Below the pieces are notes generated by a model. The model did no database searches. It saw only the letters and a list, made by a program, of their open reading frames with translations, and was not told the origin of the DNA. 11,710 bases of DNA from DATFGK01 sp046712825 (lineage in GTDB: Bacteria > Actinomycetota > AC-67). This document shows positions 6,530 through 11,710 of this stretch, piece after piece. The position numbers were made by a program, and so were the translations under genes. Numbering within the stretch: the first letter of the stretch is position 1; each line of letters starts with the position of its first letter. The DNA is taken from the NCBI GenBank assembly GCA_046712825.1, contig JBKKCR010000168.1:1-11710 (forward strand). Reading direction: 5' to 3'.

Positions 6530-7063
6530 ATGGACCCTCAGGAAGGCGATCGCCGCGTCGTCGGTGTTCAGATCGGGCGGGAGCCGCGCGGCGACGTCAC
6601 GGTTGCGGTTCGCTGCGAGTACGGCTTGCCGATGGTCGTGCGGACGTCGCCGACGCTCGAGTCTGGCGAGCCGTTCCCGACGCTTTACTGGCTGACCTGT
6701 CCGCTCGCGGTTCGCGCCGTCGGAAAGCTCGAGGCTTCCGGATGGATGCGCGAGCTAAACGACCGGCTCGCGCATGAGCCCGAGCTCGCCGTGTCGTATC
6801 GCCTCGCACACCAGCGCTACCGGACCGATCGCGACGGCGACCTCGAGGGCCGCGACGAGTCGGCCGGCGGGATGCCGGGCCGGGTGAAATGCCTCCACGC
6901 CCTGTACGCACACGAGCTCGGCGACGCGAACCCGATCGGCGCGATCGTGCGCGAAAAGGTCGAGCCGCTCGGCTGTCCGGGCCCGTGCGTGGAGACGACA
7001 GAGGACGGCGCCGCCCGGCCGGTCGCGCAGCACACGGGGTTCGCCCGCGCTCGCCGGCGATGA
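6530..7063 (+). CDS. DUF501 family protein
   Basis: This conserved actinobacterial protein of unknown function (PF04417) is known from its place between the divIC-like gene and ppx, as here. The 177 residues hold the family blocks RCEYGLPMVVRTSPTL (28-43), GEPFPTLYWLTCPLAVR (46-62) and SAGGMPGRVKCLHALYAHEL (111-130), with NPIGAIV just after. Between the blocks is a helical region with alternating charges (RELNDRLAHEPEL). C29, C57, C121, H123 and H128 lie in or near the conserved blocks, and C149/C153 form a further pair; a metal site or redox pair is possible but unproven. There is no signal peptide or membrane segment. The ATG at 6530 matches the leaderless promoter spacing. The gene overlaps ppx by four bases (ATGA), so the two are translated together; a role linked to alarmone or polyphosphate turnover is a guess from context only. 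Confidence 0.88.
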   Translation: MDPQEGDRRVVGVQIGREPRGDVTVAVRCEYGLPMVVRTSPTLESGEPFPTLYWLTCPLAVRAVGKLEASGWMRELNDRLAHEPELAVSYRLAHQRYRTDRDGDLEGRDESAGGMPGRVKCLHALYAHELGDANPIGAIVREKVEPLGCPGPCVETTEDGAARPVAQHTGFARARRR

Positions 7064-7974
7064 GCCGAACCGCCGCGATCGACGTCGGCACGAACTCGGT
7101 GCGCCTCTACGTCGCCGACGTCGCGGGCGACGGCGTGAACCCGGTGGAACGCGATCTGATCATCACGCGGCTCGGGGAGGGCGTGGACGCTACGCGGACG
7201 CTCGGAGAAGAGCCGCTGCGTCGCACGGTCGCGGCGATCGCCTCGTACCACCGTCGCGCGCTTGCCTCGGGTGCGAAGCACGTATTGATAGCCGCGACGA
7301 GCGCTGTGCGGGACGCCGCCAACCGCGAAGTGTTCCTGGCCGCCGTTCGTGACGCGACCGGCGTCGTCCCCGAGGTGCTCACCGGCGAGCAGGAAGCGCG
7401 GACGTCGTTCCTCGGGGCGACGAGCGAGCTCGACGCCGGCGGGCCGTTCCTCGTGCTCGACATCGGCGGCGGCTCGACCGAGTTCGTGGTGGGGGAGCGT
7501 ACCGTCGAGGCGTGGACCTCGATCGACATCGGCTCCGTCCGGCTCACCGAGCGCCACGTCCGTAACGACCCGCCCACCGACGCAGAGCTCGATGCGTTGG
7601 TGGCCGACGCCGACGCGGGGGTCGCACAAGCGAAGGAGGCGGTGGGAAGCCGCGCGGAGACCATCGTGGGACTCGCCGGGACGGTCACGACGGTCGCGGC
7701 GATGGCGCTCGGCCTCGAGGGCTACGACCGCGATGCGATCCACCACGCCGTCCTTGATGTGCATCTGTTGCGTGAGATGGACGGGATCTTGAACGTCATG
7801 ACGAACGAGCGCCGTCGCAAGCTTCCGGCCATGCCGCCGGGCCGGGAGGACGTCATCGTGGCGGGTTCGACGATCCTGATCAGCGTGATGGAGGGGTTCG
7901 GTTTCGATCGGTTGCTCGTATCGGAGGCGGACATCCTCGATGGGTTGGTTCTCGACGCGGCCGGGGCTGCTTGA
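7060..7974 (+). CDS. ppx: Ppx/GppA family phosphatase (exopolyphosphatase / pppGpp phosphohydrolase)
   Basis: Members of this ASKHA-fold family release terminal phosphate from polyphosphate or convert pppGpp to ppGpp, tying phosphate storage to the stringent response. The 304-residue protein has the phosphate-1 motif AIDVGTNSVRL (6-16), ATSAVRDAANREVF, and GEQEAR, with E112 at the position of the catalytic Glu. It also has the phosphate-2 motif LDIGGGSTEFVV (133-144), a DIGSVRLTE segment, and GLAGTVTTVAAM (204-215) as the adenosine-type loop. It ends after the second ASKHA domain without the C-terminal HD-like domains of E. coli PPX, as in the short actinobacterial Ppx proteins. The ATG at 7060 overlaps the DUF501 stop; the frame is open further upstream but that part is DUF501 read in another frame. 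Whether polyphosphate or pppGpp is the preferred substrate cannot be decided here. Confidence 0.93.
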   Translation: MSRTAAIDVGTNSVRLYVADVAGDGVNPVERDLIITRLGEGVDATRTLGEEPLRRTVAAIASYHRRALASGAKHVLIAATSAVRDAANREVFLAAVRDATGVVPEVLTGEQEARTSFLGATSELDAGGPFLVLDIGGGSTEFVVGERTVEAWTSIDIGSVRLTERHVRNDPPTDAELDALVADADAGVAQAKEAVGSRAETIVGLAGTVTTVAAMALGLEGYDRDAIHHAVLDVHLLREMDGILNVMTNERRRKLPAMPPGREDVIVAGSTILISVMEGFGFDRLLVSEADILDGLVLDAAGAA

Positions 7975-7988
7975 TCCGGCTGGTGCCG

Positions 7989-8003
7989 TCAGCCTTAGGC
8001 TGA
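7989..8003. terminator. Short palindrome between convergent ppx and MFS genes, possible bidirectional terminator
   Basis: TCAGCC and GGCTGA form a perfect 6-bp stem around TTA, which is the MFS stop codon read on the other strand. It lies 14 bases after the ppx stop, in a 20-bp convergent gap. There is no T-run, so termination strength is doubtful. Confidence 0.35.
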
Positions 8004-9323
8004 GATCGCGGTTGCCTCGGCGCGTGGTGGCGCGATGCCGTCCAACCGGTGGCCGGCGACGACGATCATCGCGGCGCTGATCGCCAGCGGGATCGACAGA
8101 AGCGCGAGCGTCCTCGGCGCGCCGATGTGCGACGCGAGGATTCCGGCGATGAGCGCGCCGACCGGGAACAGGCCCCCCCACGCCATCATGTAGAGGCTCA
8201 TGATGCGTCCGCGCTTGCTCGAGGGGACGCCGGTCTGGAGGCCGCTGTTCGTCGCGGACACCGACATCGTGTAGACGGCGCCGACGCCGACGAGCAGCAG
8301 GCTCGACACCGCGAGGTTGCGCGATGCGGCGAAGCCCGCGATGAGCAGCGCGAGTACGCCCATCCCGGTCCCGATCGCGAGGCGAAGCCCGAAACGCCGG
8401 ACGACGACGCCGGTGGCGAGCGCACCCGCTACCGCACCGATGCTGAACATCGCGAACAAGCCGCCGTAGCCGCCGGCCCCGAGTCCGAGCTCGTGCTTCG
8501 CCATAACCGACAGCAACGCGATGACCGGAGCGCCGAAGAGACTTACGATCGCCGTGGCGGCGAGCAGCGCCGTGATCGCAGGAGACGCGTATGCCGCGCG
8601 CACGCCTCCGAACAGCGCCCGGGCGCCGCTCGACGTCGGCGGGTCCTGCCGCGTCGTGCGGATCGCGAGGAGGGCCGCGATGACGGCGAGGAACGTCAGC
8701 GCATTGGCGGCGAACGCCCAGCCGGCTCCGTAGCTGGCCAGGAGAAGGCCGCCGAGCGCCGGGCCGACCACGCGGGCGACCGAGAACTGCGTGGAGTTGA
8801 GTGAGACCGCGTCGAGGATGAGCCGCGGCGGGACGAGGTCGGGGATGATCGCCTGGAACGAGGGCGCGTTGAACGCCATCGTTATGCCGGCGAGACCGAT
8901 GATCGGCAGCAACGTCGCGACGCTCGCGTGCCCGGTCCAGGTGACGACGGCGAGTGCCGCAGCGAAGGCCATCGCGAGGGTTTGCGTGACCAGGAGCACC
9001 CGGCGGCGATCGAGCCGGTCGGCCATCAGTCCGCCGAAGAGCCCGAACAGCAGCGTGGGGATGAACTGGGTGAAGGTCACCATCGAAACCCAGAACGCCG
9101 AGTTGGTGAGCTCGAGGACCACCCATGCGAGCGCGACGTTCTGCAGCCATGTCCCCGTGTTCGAGATGAGCGCTCCGCTCCAGAACAGGGCGAAGTTCCG
9201 GTGGGCGAACGGCCGCATGGTTCGGAAGCGACCGCCGGACGGCTGCTCGATCGGGAGGGGAGCAACCTGGGCGGGGGCCTGTGGAAGTGCGCCTTCTACG
9301 GCGACCTCAGTCCGGCCTCGCAT
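7995..9323 (-). CDS. MFS transporter (MFS_3 / EntS-like exporter)
   Basis: The 442-residue inner-membrane transporter belongs to the major facilitator superfamily, closest in style to the MFS_3 group (PF05977), which includes the enterobactin exporter EntS and many drug exporters. After a 35-residue Pro/Gln-rich cytoplasmic lead comes HRNFALFWSGALISNTGTW in the first helix. The MFS motif A, GGLMADRLDRRR (97-108), lies in the loop between helices 2 and 3. Strongly hydrophobic segments follow at regular spacing, consistent with about 12 helices, with a second-half motif-A-like loop at VVVRRFGLRLAIG. The ATG at 9323 is supported by GGGAGG nine bases upstream (plus-strand 9333-9338). It is divergent from a MarR-type regulator across a short gap with operator-like palindromes, so it is probably repressed by that protein and induced by its own substrate. 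The substrate is unknown. Confidence 0.9.
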   Translation of the reverse strand: MRGRTEVAVEGALPQAPAQVAPLPIEQPSGGRFRTMRPFAHRNFALFWSGALISNTGTWLQNVALAWVVLELTNSAFWVSMVTFTQFIPTLLFGLFGGLMADRLDRRRVLLVTQTLAMAFAAALAVVTWTGHASVATLLPIIGLAGITMAFNAPSFQAIIPDLVPPRLILDAVSLNSTQFSVARVVGPALGGLLLASYGAGWAFAANALTFLAVIAALLAIRTTRQDPPTSSGARALFGGVRAAYASPAITALLAATAIVSLFGAPVIALLSVMAKHELGLGAGGYGGLFAMFSIGAVAGALATGVVVRRFGLRLAIGTGMGVLALLIAGFAASRNLAVSSLLLVGVGAVYTMSVSATNSGLQTGVPSSKRGRIMSLYMMAWGGLFPVGALIAGILASHIGAPRTLALLSIPLAISAAMIVVAGHRLDGIAPPRAEATAISA

Positions 9324-9357
9324 CCCTGTTTCCCTCCCGATGGTTCCTTGCGGATAG

Positions 9358-9386
9358 TTTCCTAAGGAAATGGTATCCTAGGGAAC
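9358..9386. promoter_or_regulatory. Two tandem operator-like palindromes between the MFS and marR genes
   Basis: TTTCCTAAGGAAA (9358-9370) and TATCCTAGGGAAC (9374-9386) are 13-bp imperfect palindromes, identical at 10 of 13 positions and set 16 bp apart. A degenerate third copy may start near 9344 (TTCCTTGCGGAT). TTGCGG at 9349-9354 and TATCCT at 9374-9379 could be the -35 and -10 boxes of the MarR gene (19-bp spacer), so the first site would sit between them and the second on the -10. MarR dimers bind such sites and repress both divergent genes; this is inferred from position and symmetry. Confidence 0.6.
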
Positions 9387-9437
9387 GCGTTGCGGCAAAC
9401 AGATATTCCCCGCGCGGGACGCGGGAGAGGAGGGCAG

Positions 9438-9935
9438 GTGCCGGGAACGTCCGAAGAACTGCTCGAGGCCATGACTACGGTCTCGCGCTACTTCTTCCGC
9501 ATCATGACCCAGTGCCTCGCCGACCTCCCCGAGGCCGAGGACGTCAGCGCCACGCAATACCGCACGCTCGCGATCCTTGCCTTGCGGGGGCCTCGGAATG
9601 CCAGCGTGCTGGCCGACGAGCTCGGGGTCGGCCGGCCGGCCGCGACCAAGCTCGTCGACCGGCTGGTCCGGCGGCGTCTGATCCGCCGCGGCAGCCACGA
9701 AACCGACCGGCGTCAGGTGATCCTCGAGGCGACCGAGCGCGGCCGGGGAGTGGTTCGGGCGGTGCAGCAGTGCAGGCGGCGCAAGCTCGCCCGGGTGCTT
9801 TCCGAGCTGGATCCAGTCGCGCGCGATGCGCTCGTCCGTGACTTGCCGGCCCTGACCGAGGCGTTTGAACGCACCGGCGTCGCGACGACGACACCGCCCG
9901 AGTTGCTCACGCTCACCGCGCCGCGAGCTCGCTAA
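9438..9935 (+). CDS. MarR family transcriptional regulator
   Basis: The 165-residue protein has the MarR winged-helix fold. It has an N-terminal dimerisation helix (LLEAMTTVSRYFFRIMTQ), then ATQYRTLAILALRG, the helix-turn-helix ASVLADELGVGRPAATKLVDRL, and the beta wing LIRRGSHETDRRQVILEAT with the DRR typical of the family. C-terminal dimer helices follow. Such proteins are usually repressors released by small phenolic or lipophilic ligands. The GTG at 9438 is preferred because GAGAGGAGGG lies just upstream (9425-9434); an in-frame TTG at 9390 would add 16 residues unlike the family and would start next to the operator. The gene is divergent from the MFS exporter and probably controls it and itself through the tandem palindromes at 9358-9386. 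The ligand is not predictable. Confidence 0.9.
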   Translation: MPGTSEELLEAMTTVSRYFFRIMTQCLADLPEAEDVSATQYRTLAILALRGPRNASVLADELGVGRPAATKLVDRLVRRRLIRRGSHETDRRQVILEATERGRGVVRAVQQCRRRKLARVLSELDPVARDALVRDLPALTEAFERTGVATTTPPELLTLTAPRAR

Positions 9936-9972
9936 GCAAGCCGCGCGGACATAACGGACGCAACTTCCGGCC

Positions 9973-9998
9973 TATTGTCGGCGTCGTGTAGGGCGACG
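9973..9998 (+). promoter_or_regulatory. Putative promoter and leader hairpin before the TIM-barrel protein gene
   Basis: TATTGT at 9973-9978 fits a -10 box; transcription from about 9985 would give a leader of about 30 bases. CGTCG (9982-9986) and CGACG (9994-9998) can pair with TGTAGGG in the loop. No -35 box is clear. It is a weak prediction. Confidence 0.25.
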
Positions 9999-10014
9999 AT
10001 ACTTGGTGACTCCC

Positions 10015-11133
10015 ATGAGACGGCTCTTGCGTTTCGTCATCCGCCCGGCGGTGCTCGCACCGCTGGCGGTTCTGCTCATCGCGAGCTCGATCGGCGCGTA
10101 TGCGATGCGAGACCGGGCCACGACTACGGCGAAGCCGATCGTGCCGAGCGCCGCCCGGGCCGAGCTGGGCGACACCTCGATCCCCAAGCCCGATCACGCT
10201 GCACCGACTCCGACCCCGACACCGACCCCAACCCCAACGGTCGCGCCGCCCAAGCCCACGCCGAAGCCGGAACCCAAGAAGACCGTCACCGCGATCCCGA
10301 AACCGAAGGGCCCGAGCCTGTCGGCGTTCAAGAAGCTCGGCGCGTGGGTTGACCTCTATGACTACGCGGCGATCGATCCGGAGCCCGCTTCGGCCGACAT
10401 GGCAGCGCGCGGCGTGAAGACCCTGTACCTCCAGACCGCCCGCTGGAACAAGCCGGCGCCCGACGACCCGAACGTCTTCCAGGACATGCCGCTGGCCGAG
10501 CGCTGGGTGCACGCTGCTCACGCGAACGGCATGCGGATCATCGGCTGGTACCTGCCGGCCTACGAGGACATGGAACGGGACATCACGCGCACGAAGGCGA
10601 TCGCGACCTACCGGACGAGCCTCGGACAGCGGTTCGACGCCCTCGCGATCGACATCGAGTACAAGGGCCAGATGTCGTCGCTGTCGGAATGGAACGCAGC
10701 CATCGCCGAGCACATCCGCCGGGTGCGTTCGAAGGTGGGCGCCGCGTATCCCGTCGGCGCGATCGTTCCCTCGGCGCTGGCGATGGAGATCTATCCGCAG
10801 AACTGGGTCGGCTTCCCGTGGAAGAGCATCGCGGCGTACGCCGACGTCGTGATGCCGATGGCGTACTGGAGCTACCGGCACGACTGCGACGAGAAGCCCG
10901 AGCACTGCGCGTACGGCTACACGGCCGGCAACGTCCAGCGGGTCCGCGAGCTCATGGAGAAGCCTGCCATGCCGGTCCACGTGATCGGCGGGGTGGCGGA
11001 CGCCATCACCACGCAAGAGGTGTCCGACTTCGTGAAAGCGGCGCTCGCGGTCAAGGTGTACGGCGCCTCGCTGTACGACTACCGGACGACCAAAGCCGAG
11101 TACTGGGCGCCGTTACAGAAGCTCAACGTCTGA
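10015..11133 (+). CDS. Membrane-anchored extracytoplasmic glycoside-hydrolase-like TIM-barrel protein
   Basis: The 372-residue protein has a basic N-terminus and one hydrophobic segment (about 12-30, no obvious signal-peptidase site, so probably a signal anchor). A disordered linker of six Pro-Thr dipeptides and Lys/Pro repeats (64-100) follows, then a globular domain (about 105-372). That domain reads like a (beta/alpha)8 barrel: GAWVDLYDY near the start, VKTLYLQTARW, GMRIIGWYLPAYE, FDALAIDIEYKG, DVVMPMAYWSYRH and VYGASLYDYRT near the end. The D213-I-E215 at a strand end and the MPMAYW strand recall GH18/GH25-like and putative glycosyl hydrolase families, so a cell-wall or surface-glycan hydrolase is plausible. 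C291 and C298 could form a disulfide. ATG 10015 is chosen because GGTGA lies five bases upstream; TTG 10003 and GTG 10006 are alternatives. It ends with tandem stops (TGATAG). No specific family is recognised with certainty. Confidence 0.72.
   Translation: MRRLLRFVIRPAVLAPLAVLLIASSIGAYAMRDRATTTAKPIVPSAARAELGDTSIPKPDHAAPTPTPTPTPTPTVAPPKPTPKPEPKKTVTAIPKPKGPSLSAFKKLGAWVDLYDYAAIDPEPASADMAARGVKTLYLQTARWNKPAPDDPNVFQDMPLAERWVHAAHANGMRIIGWYLPAYEDMERDITRTKAIATYRTSLGQRFDALAIDIEYKGQMSSLSEWNAAIAEHIRRVRSKVGAAYPVGAIVPSALAMEIYPQNWVGFPWKSIAAYADVVMPMAYWSYRHDCDEKPEHCAYGYTAGNVQRVRELMEKPAMPVHVIGGVADAITTQEVSDFVKAALAVKVYGASLYDYRTTKAEYWAPLQKLNV
10204..10239 (+). repeat. Hexanucleotide repeat encoding (Pro-Thr)x6 linker
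   Basis: Six near-identical copies of CCNACN encode Pro-Thr six times (residues 64-75 of the TIM-barrel protein). The third bases vary, so selection seems to act on the protein linker rather than on the DNA. Such linkers outside the membrane are extended and in Actinomycetota may be O-mannosylated; that is inference. Confidence 0.8.
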
Positions 11134-11176
11134 TAGCGCTTGCCGCCCGCGGCCGTCCGCGCGATGCTTTCACGTG

Positions 11177-11419
11177 ATGGGTGAGAAGCGCGTGTCGACC
11201 ACCCTCCTCGGTCAGTTCACCGAGGAGCACGCAGAGGCGATCGCGAAGGGTCTCCATGAGGCCGGCATCGTCTGGTGGCACAAAGCCTCGGGTGGGCTCG
11301 TACGGTTCCTTTCCGCCGGCGACTGGGGCGTGCGGATCTTCGTCGACGCGTCCCGCATGGATGAAGCGCGCGAGGTCGTGCGCCGCGTGGCCTCCGAGTT
11401 CGGCGCCAAAGGGTCGTGA
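11177..11419 (+). CDS. Small DUF2007-like (ferredoxin-fold) protein
   Basis: This 80-residue protein has the shape beta-alpha-beta-beta-alpha: STTLLGQF, then the helix HAEAIAKGLHEAGIVWW, then GLVRFLS and WGVRIFVD, and the helix RMDEAREVVRRVASEF. The pattern of a helix ending in EAGI, an RIFVD strand, then a DEAREVV helix is like the DUF2007 family of putative signal-transducing proteins, but the match is by eye. It is cytoplasmic, with no cysteines. GTG 11174 is an alternative start giving one extra residue. No Shine-Dalgarno is seen; a weak hexamer GATGCT at 11163-11168 could serve a leaderless start. The stop codon overlaps the start of the next gene (TGATG), so the pair is translationally coupled. 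Confidence 0.6.
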   Translation: MGEKRVSTTLLGQFTEEHAEAIAKGLHEAGIVWWHKASGGLVRFLSAGDWGVRIFVDASRMDEAREVVRRVASEFGAKGS

Positions 11420-11710
11420 TGGACGCGCCGATCCGTGAGTTCTTCGACAGGATCGACGGCCTGCGCGATCCCGAGGCGGTCGCGAAGGTCCTGGCCGAGC
11501 TCGCGTCCGATCGCGATTACTTCGAGGCGCTCATCGCTCCGATCGACCCCGACGGGATGGGTGGCTTGCCGCTGCACGTGCCCGACCAGGGCCCGCGCAT
11601 GTTCCTGATGCATCGTCCGCGCGGCGTCATGAGCTACGTGCACTCACACGGCACGTGGGCAGCCGTCGCGCCTGTGCGCGGCGTCGAGACGCATCGCCGG
11701 TTCGAGGTGG
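11419..11710 (+). CDS. Cysteine dioxygenase-like cupin protein (partial, cut by window edge)
   Basis: The frame opens with the ATG in TGATG at 11419 and stays open for 97 codons to the right edge. It starts with a helical region (IREFFDRIDGL, VAKVLAELASDRDYF). Then comes LPLHVPDQGPRMFLMHRPRG and the cupin metal motif YVHSHGTWAAVAPVRGVETH, where H75 and H77 and the later E89 fall at the usual ligand spacing. The HxHGxW...G.E pattern is that of cysteine dioxygenase type I and related small cupins (COG5553 type), which use Fe2+ to oxidise thiols. The second motif and true length lie outside the window, so substrate and exact family remain open. It is coupled to the small gene upstream. Confidence 0.7.
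   Translation, partial: MDAPIREFFDRIDGLRDPEAVAKVLAELASDRDYFEALIAPIDPDGMGGLPLHVPDQGPRMFLMHRPRGVMSYVHSHGTWAAVAPVRGVETHRRFEV

Noticed and set aside
6817..9150. A 777-codon open frame on the minus strand overlapping ppx and the MFS gene
   Set aside because: The translation is rich in Arg, Gly, Ala and His with no hydrophobic helices or family motif, while the overlapping ppx and MFS frames have strong motifs. It is a typical GC-rich shadow.
10204..10239. Tandem CCNACN repeat as a possible CRISPR or phase-variable microsatellite
   Set aside because: Unit is six bases with no spacers, in frame, and third bases vary; it is a Pro-Thr protein linker.
9913..11016. A 367-codon minus-strand frame opposite the TIM-barrel gene
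   Set aside because: Composition is His/Arg/Val-rich without fold pattern, whereas the plus frame has anchor, linker and barrel strands.

Overview
The window is 11.7 kb of GC-rich, densely packed bacterial chromosome. It carries twelve protein genes, the last cut by the right edge. No rRNA, tRNA, CRISPR array, insertion sequence or phage gene was seen, and no gene-free stretch exceeds about 80 bases. The order enolase, DivIC/FtsB-like protein, DUF501 protein, Ppx/GppA phosphatase is a hallmark of Actinomycetota (known from Mycobacterium and Streptomyces). DUF501 is mostly actinobacterial, and base composition and several leaderless-looking starts agree. I read the source as an actinobacterium, possibly from an uncultured lineage; the class cannot be told from the sequence.

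Left part (1-3177): a bifunctional class A penicillin-binding protein on the plus strand runs tail to tail, with a 4-base gap, into a secreted Esterase D/antigen 85-like alpha/beta hydrolase on the minus strand. The hydrolase shares a 69-bp divergent promoter region with enolase.

Core (3178-7974): eno, divIC-like, a tandem GNAT-fold acetyltransferase, a YabR-like S1 RNA-binding protein, a strong intrinsic terminator, then DUF501 and ppx with a 4-base overlap. The arrangement combines the actinobacterial set (eno-divIC-DUF501-ppx) with a pairing familiar from Firmicutes (divIC followed by an S1 protein). Functionally it joins glycolysis, division-septum assembly, RNA binding and (p)ppGpp/polyphosphate turnover. 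eno, the GNAT gene and DUF501 each have a TAnnnT hexamer ending 7-9 bases before the ATG and no Shine-Dalgarno, which suggests leaderless or nearly leaderless mRNAs.

Right part (7975-11710): an MFS_3-type exporter and a MarR-family repressor are divergent, and the 114-bp gap between them holds two tandem operator-like palindromes. This looks like a self-contained regulated efflux module. Then come a membrane-anchored, extracytoplasmic TIM-barrel (glycoside-hydrolase-like) protein with a Pro-Thr linker, a small DUF2007-like protein, and the start of a cysteine-dioxygenase-like cupin coupled to it by a TGATG junction.

Most of the window is housekeeping or ordinary accessory content. I found no clear new defence or mobile system. 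The items most worth a second look are the hybrid division cluster, the uncharacterised TIM-barrel protein and the MarR operator pair.
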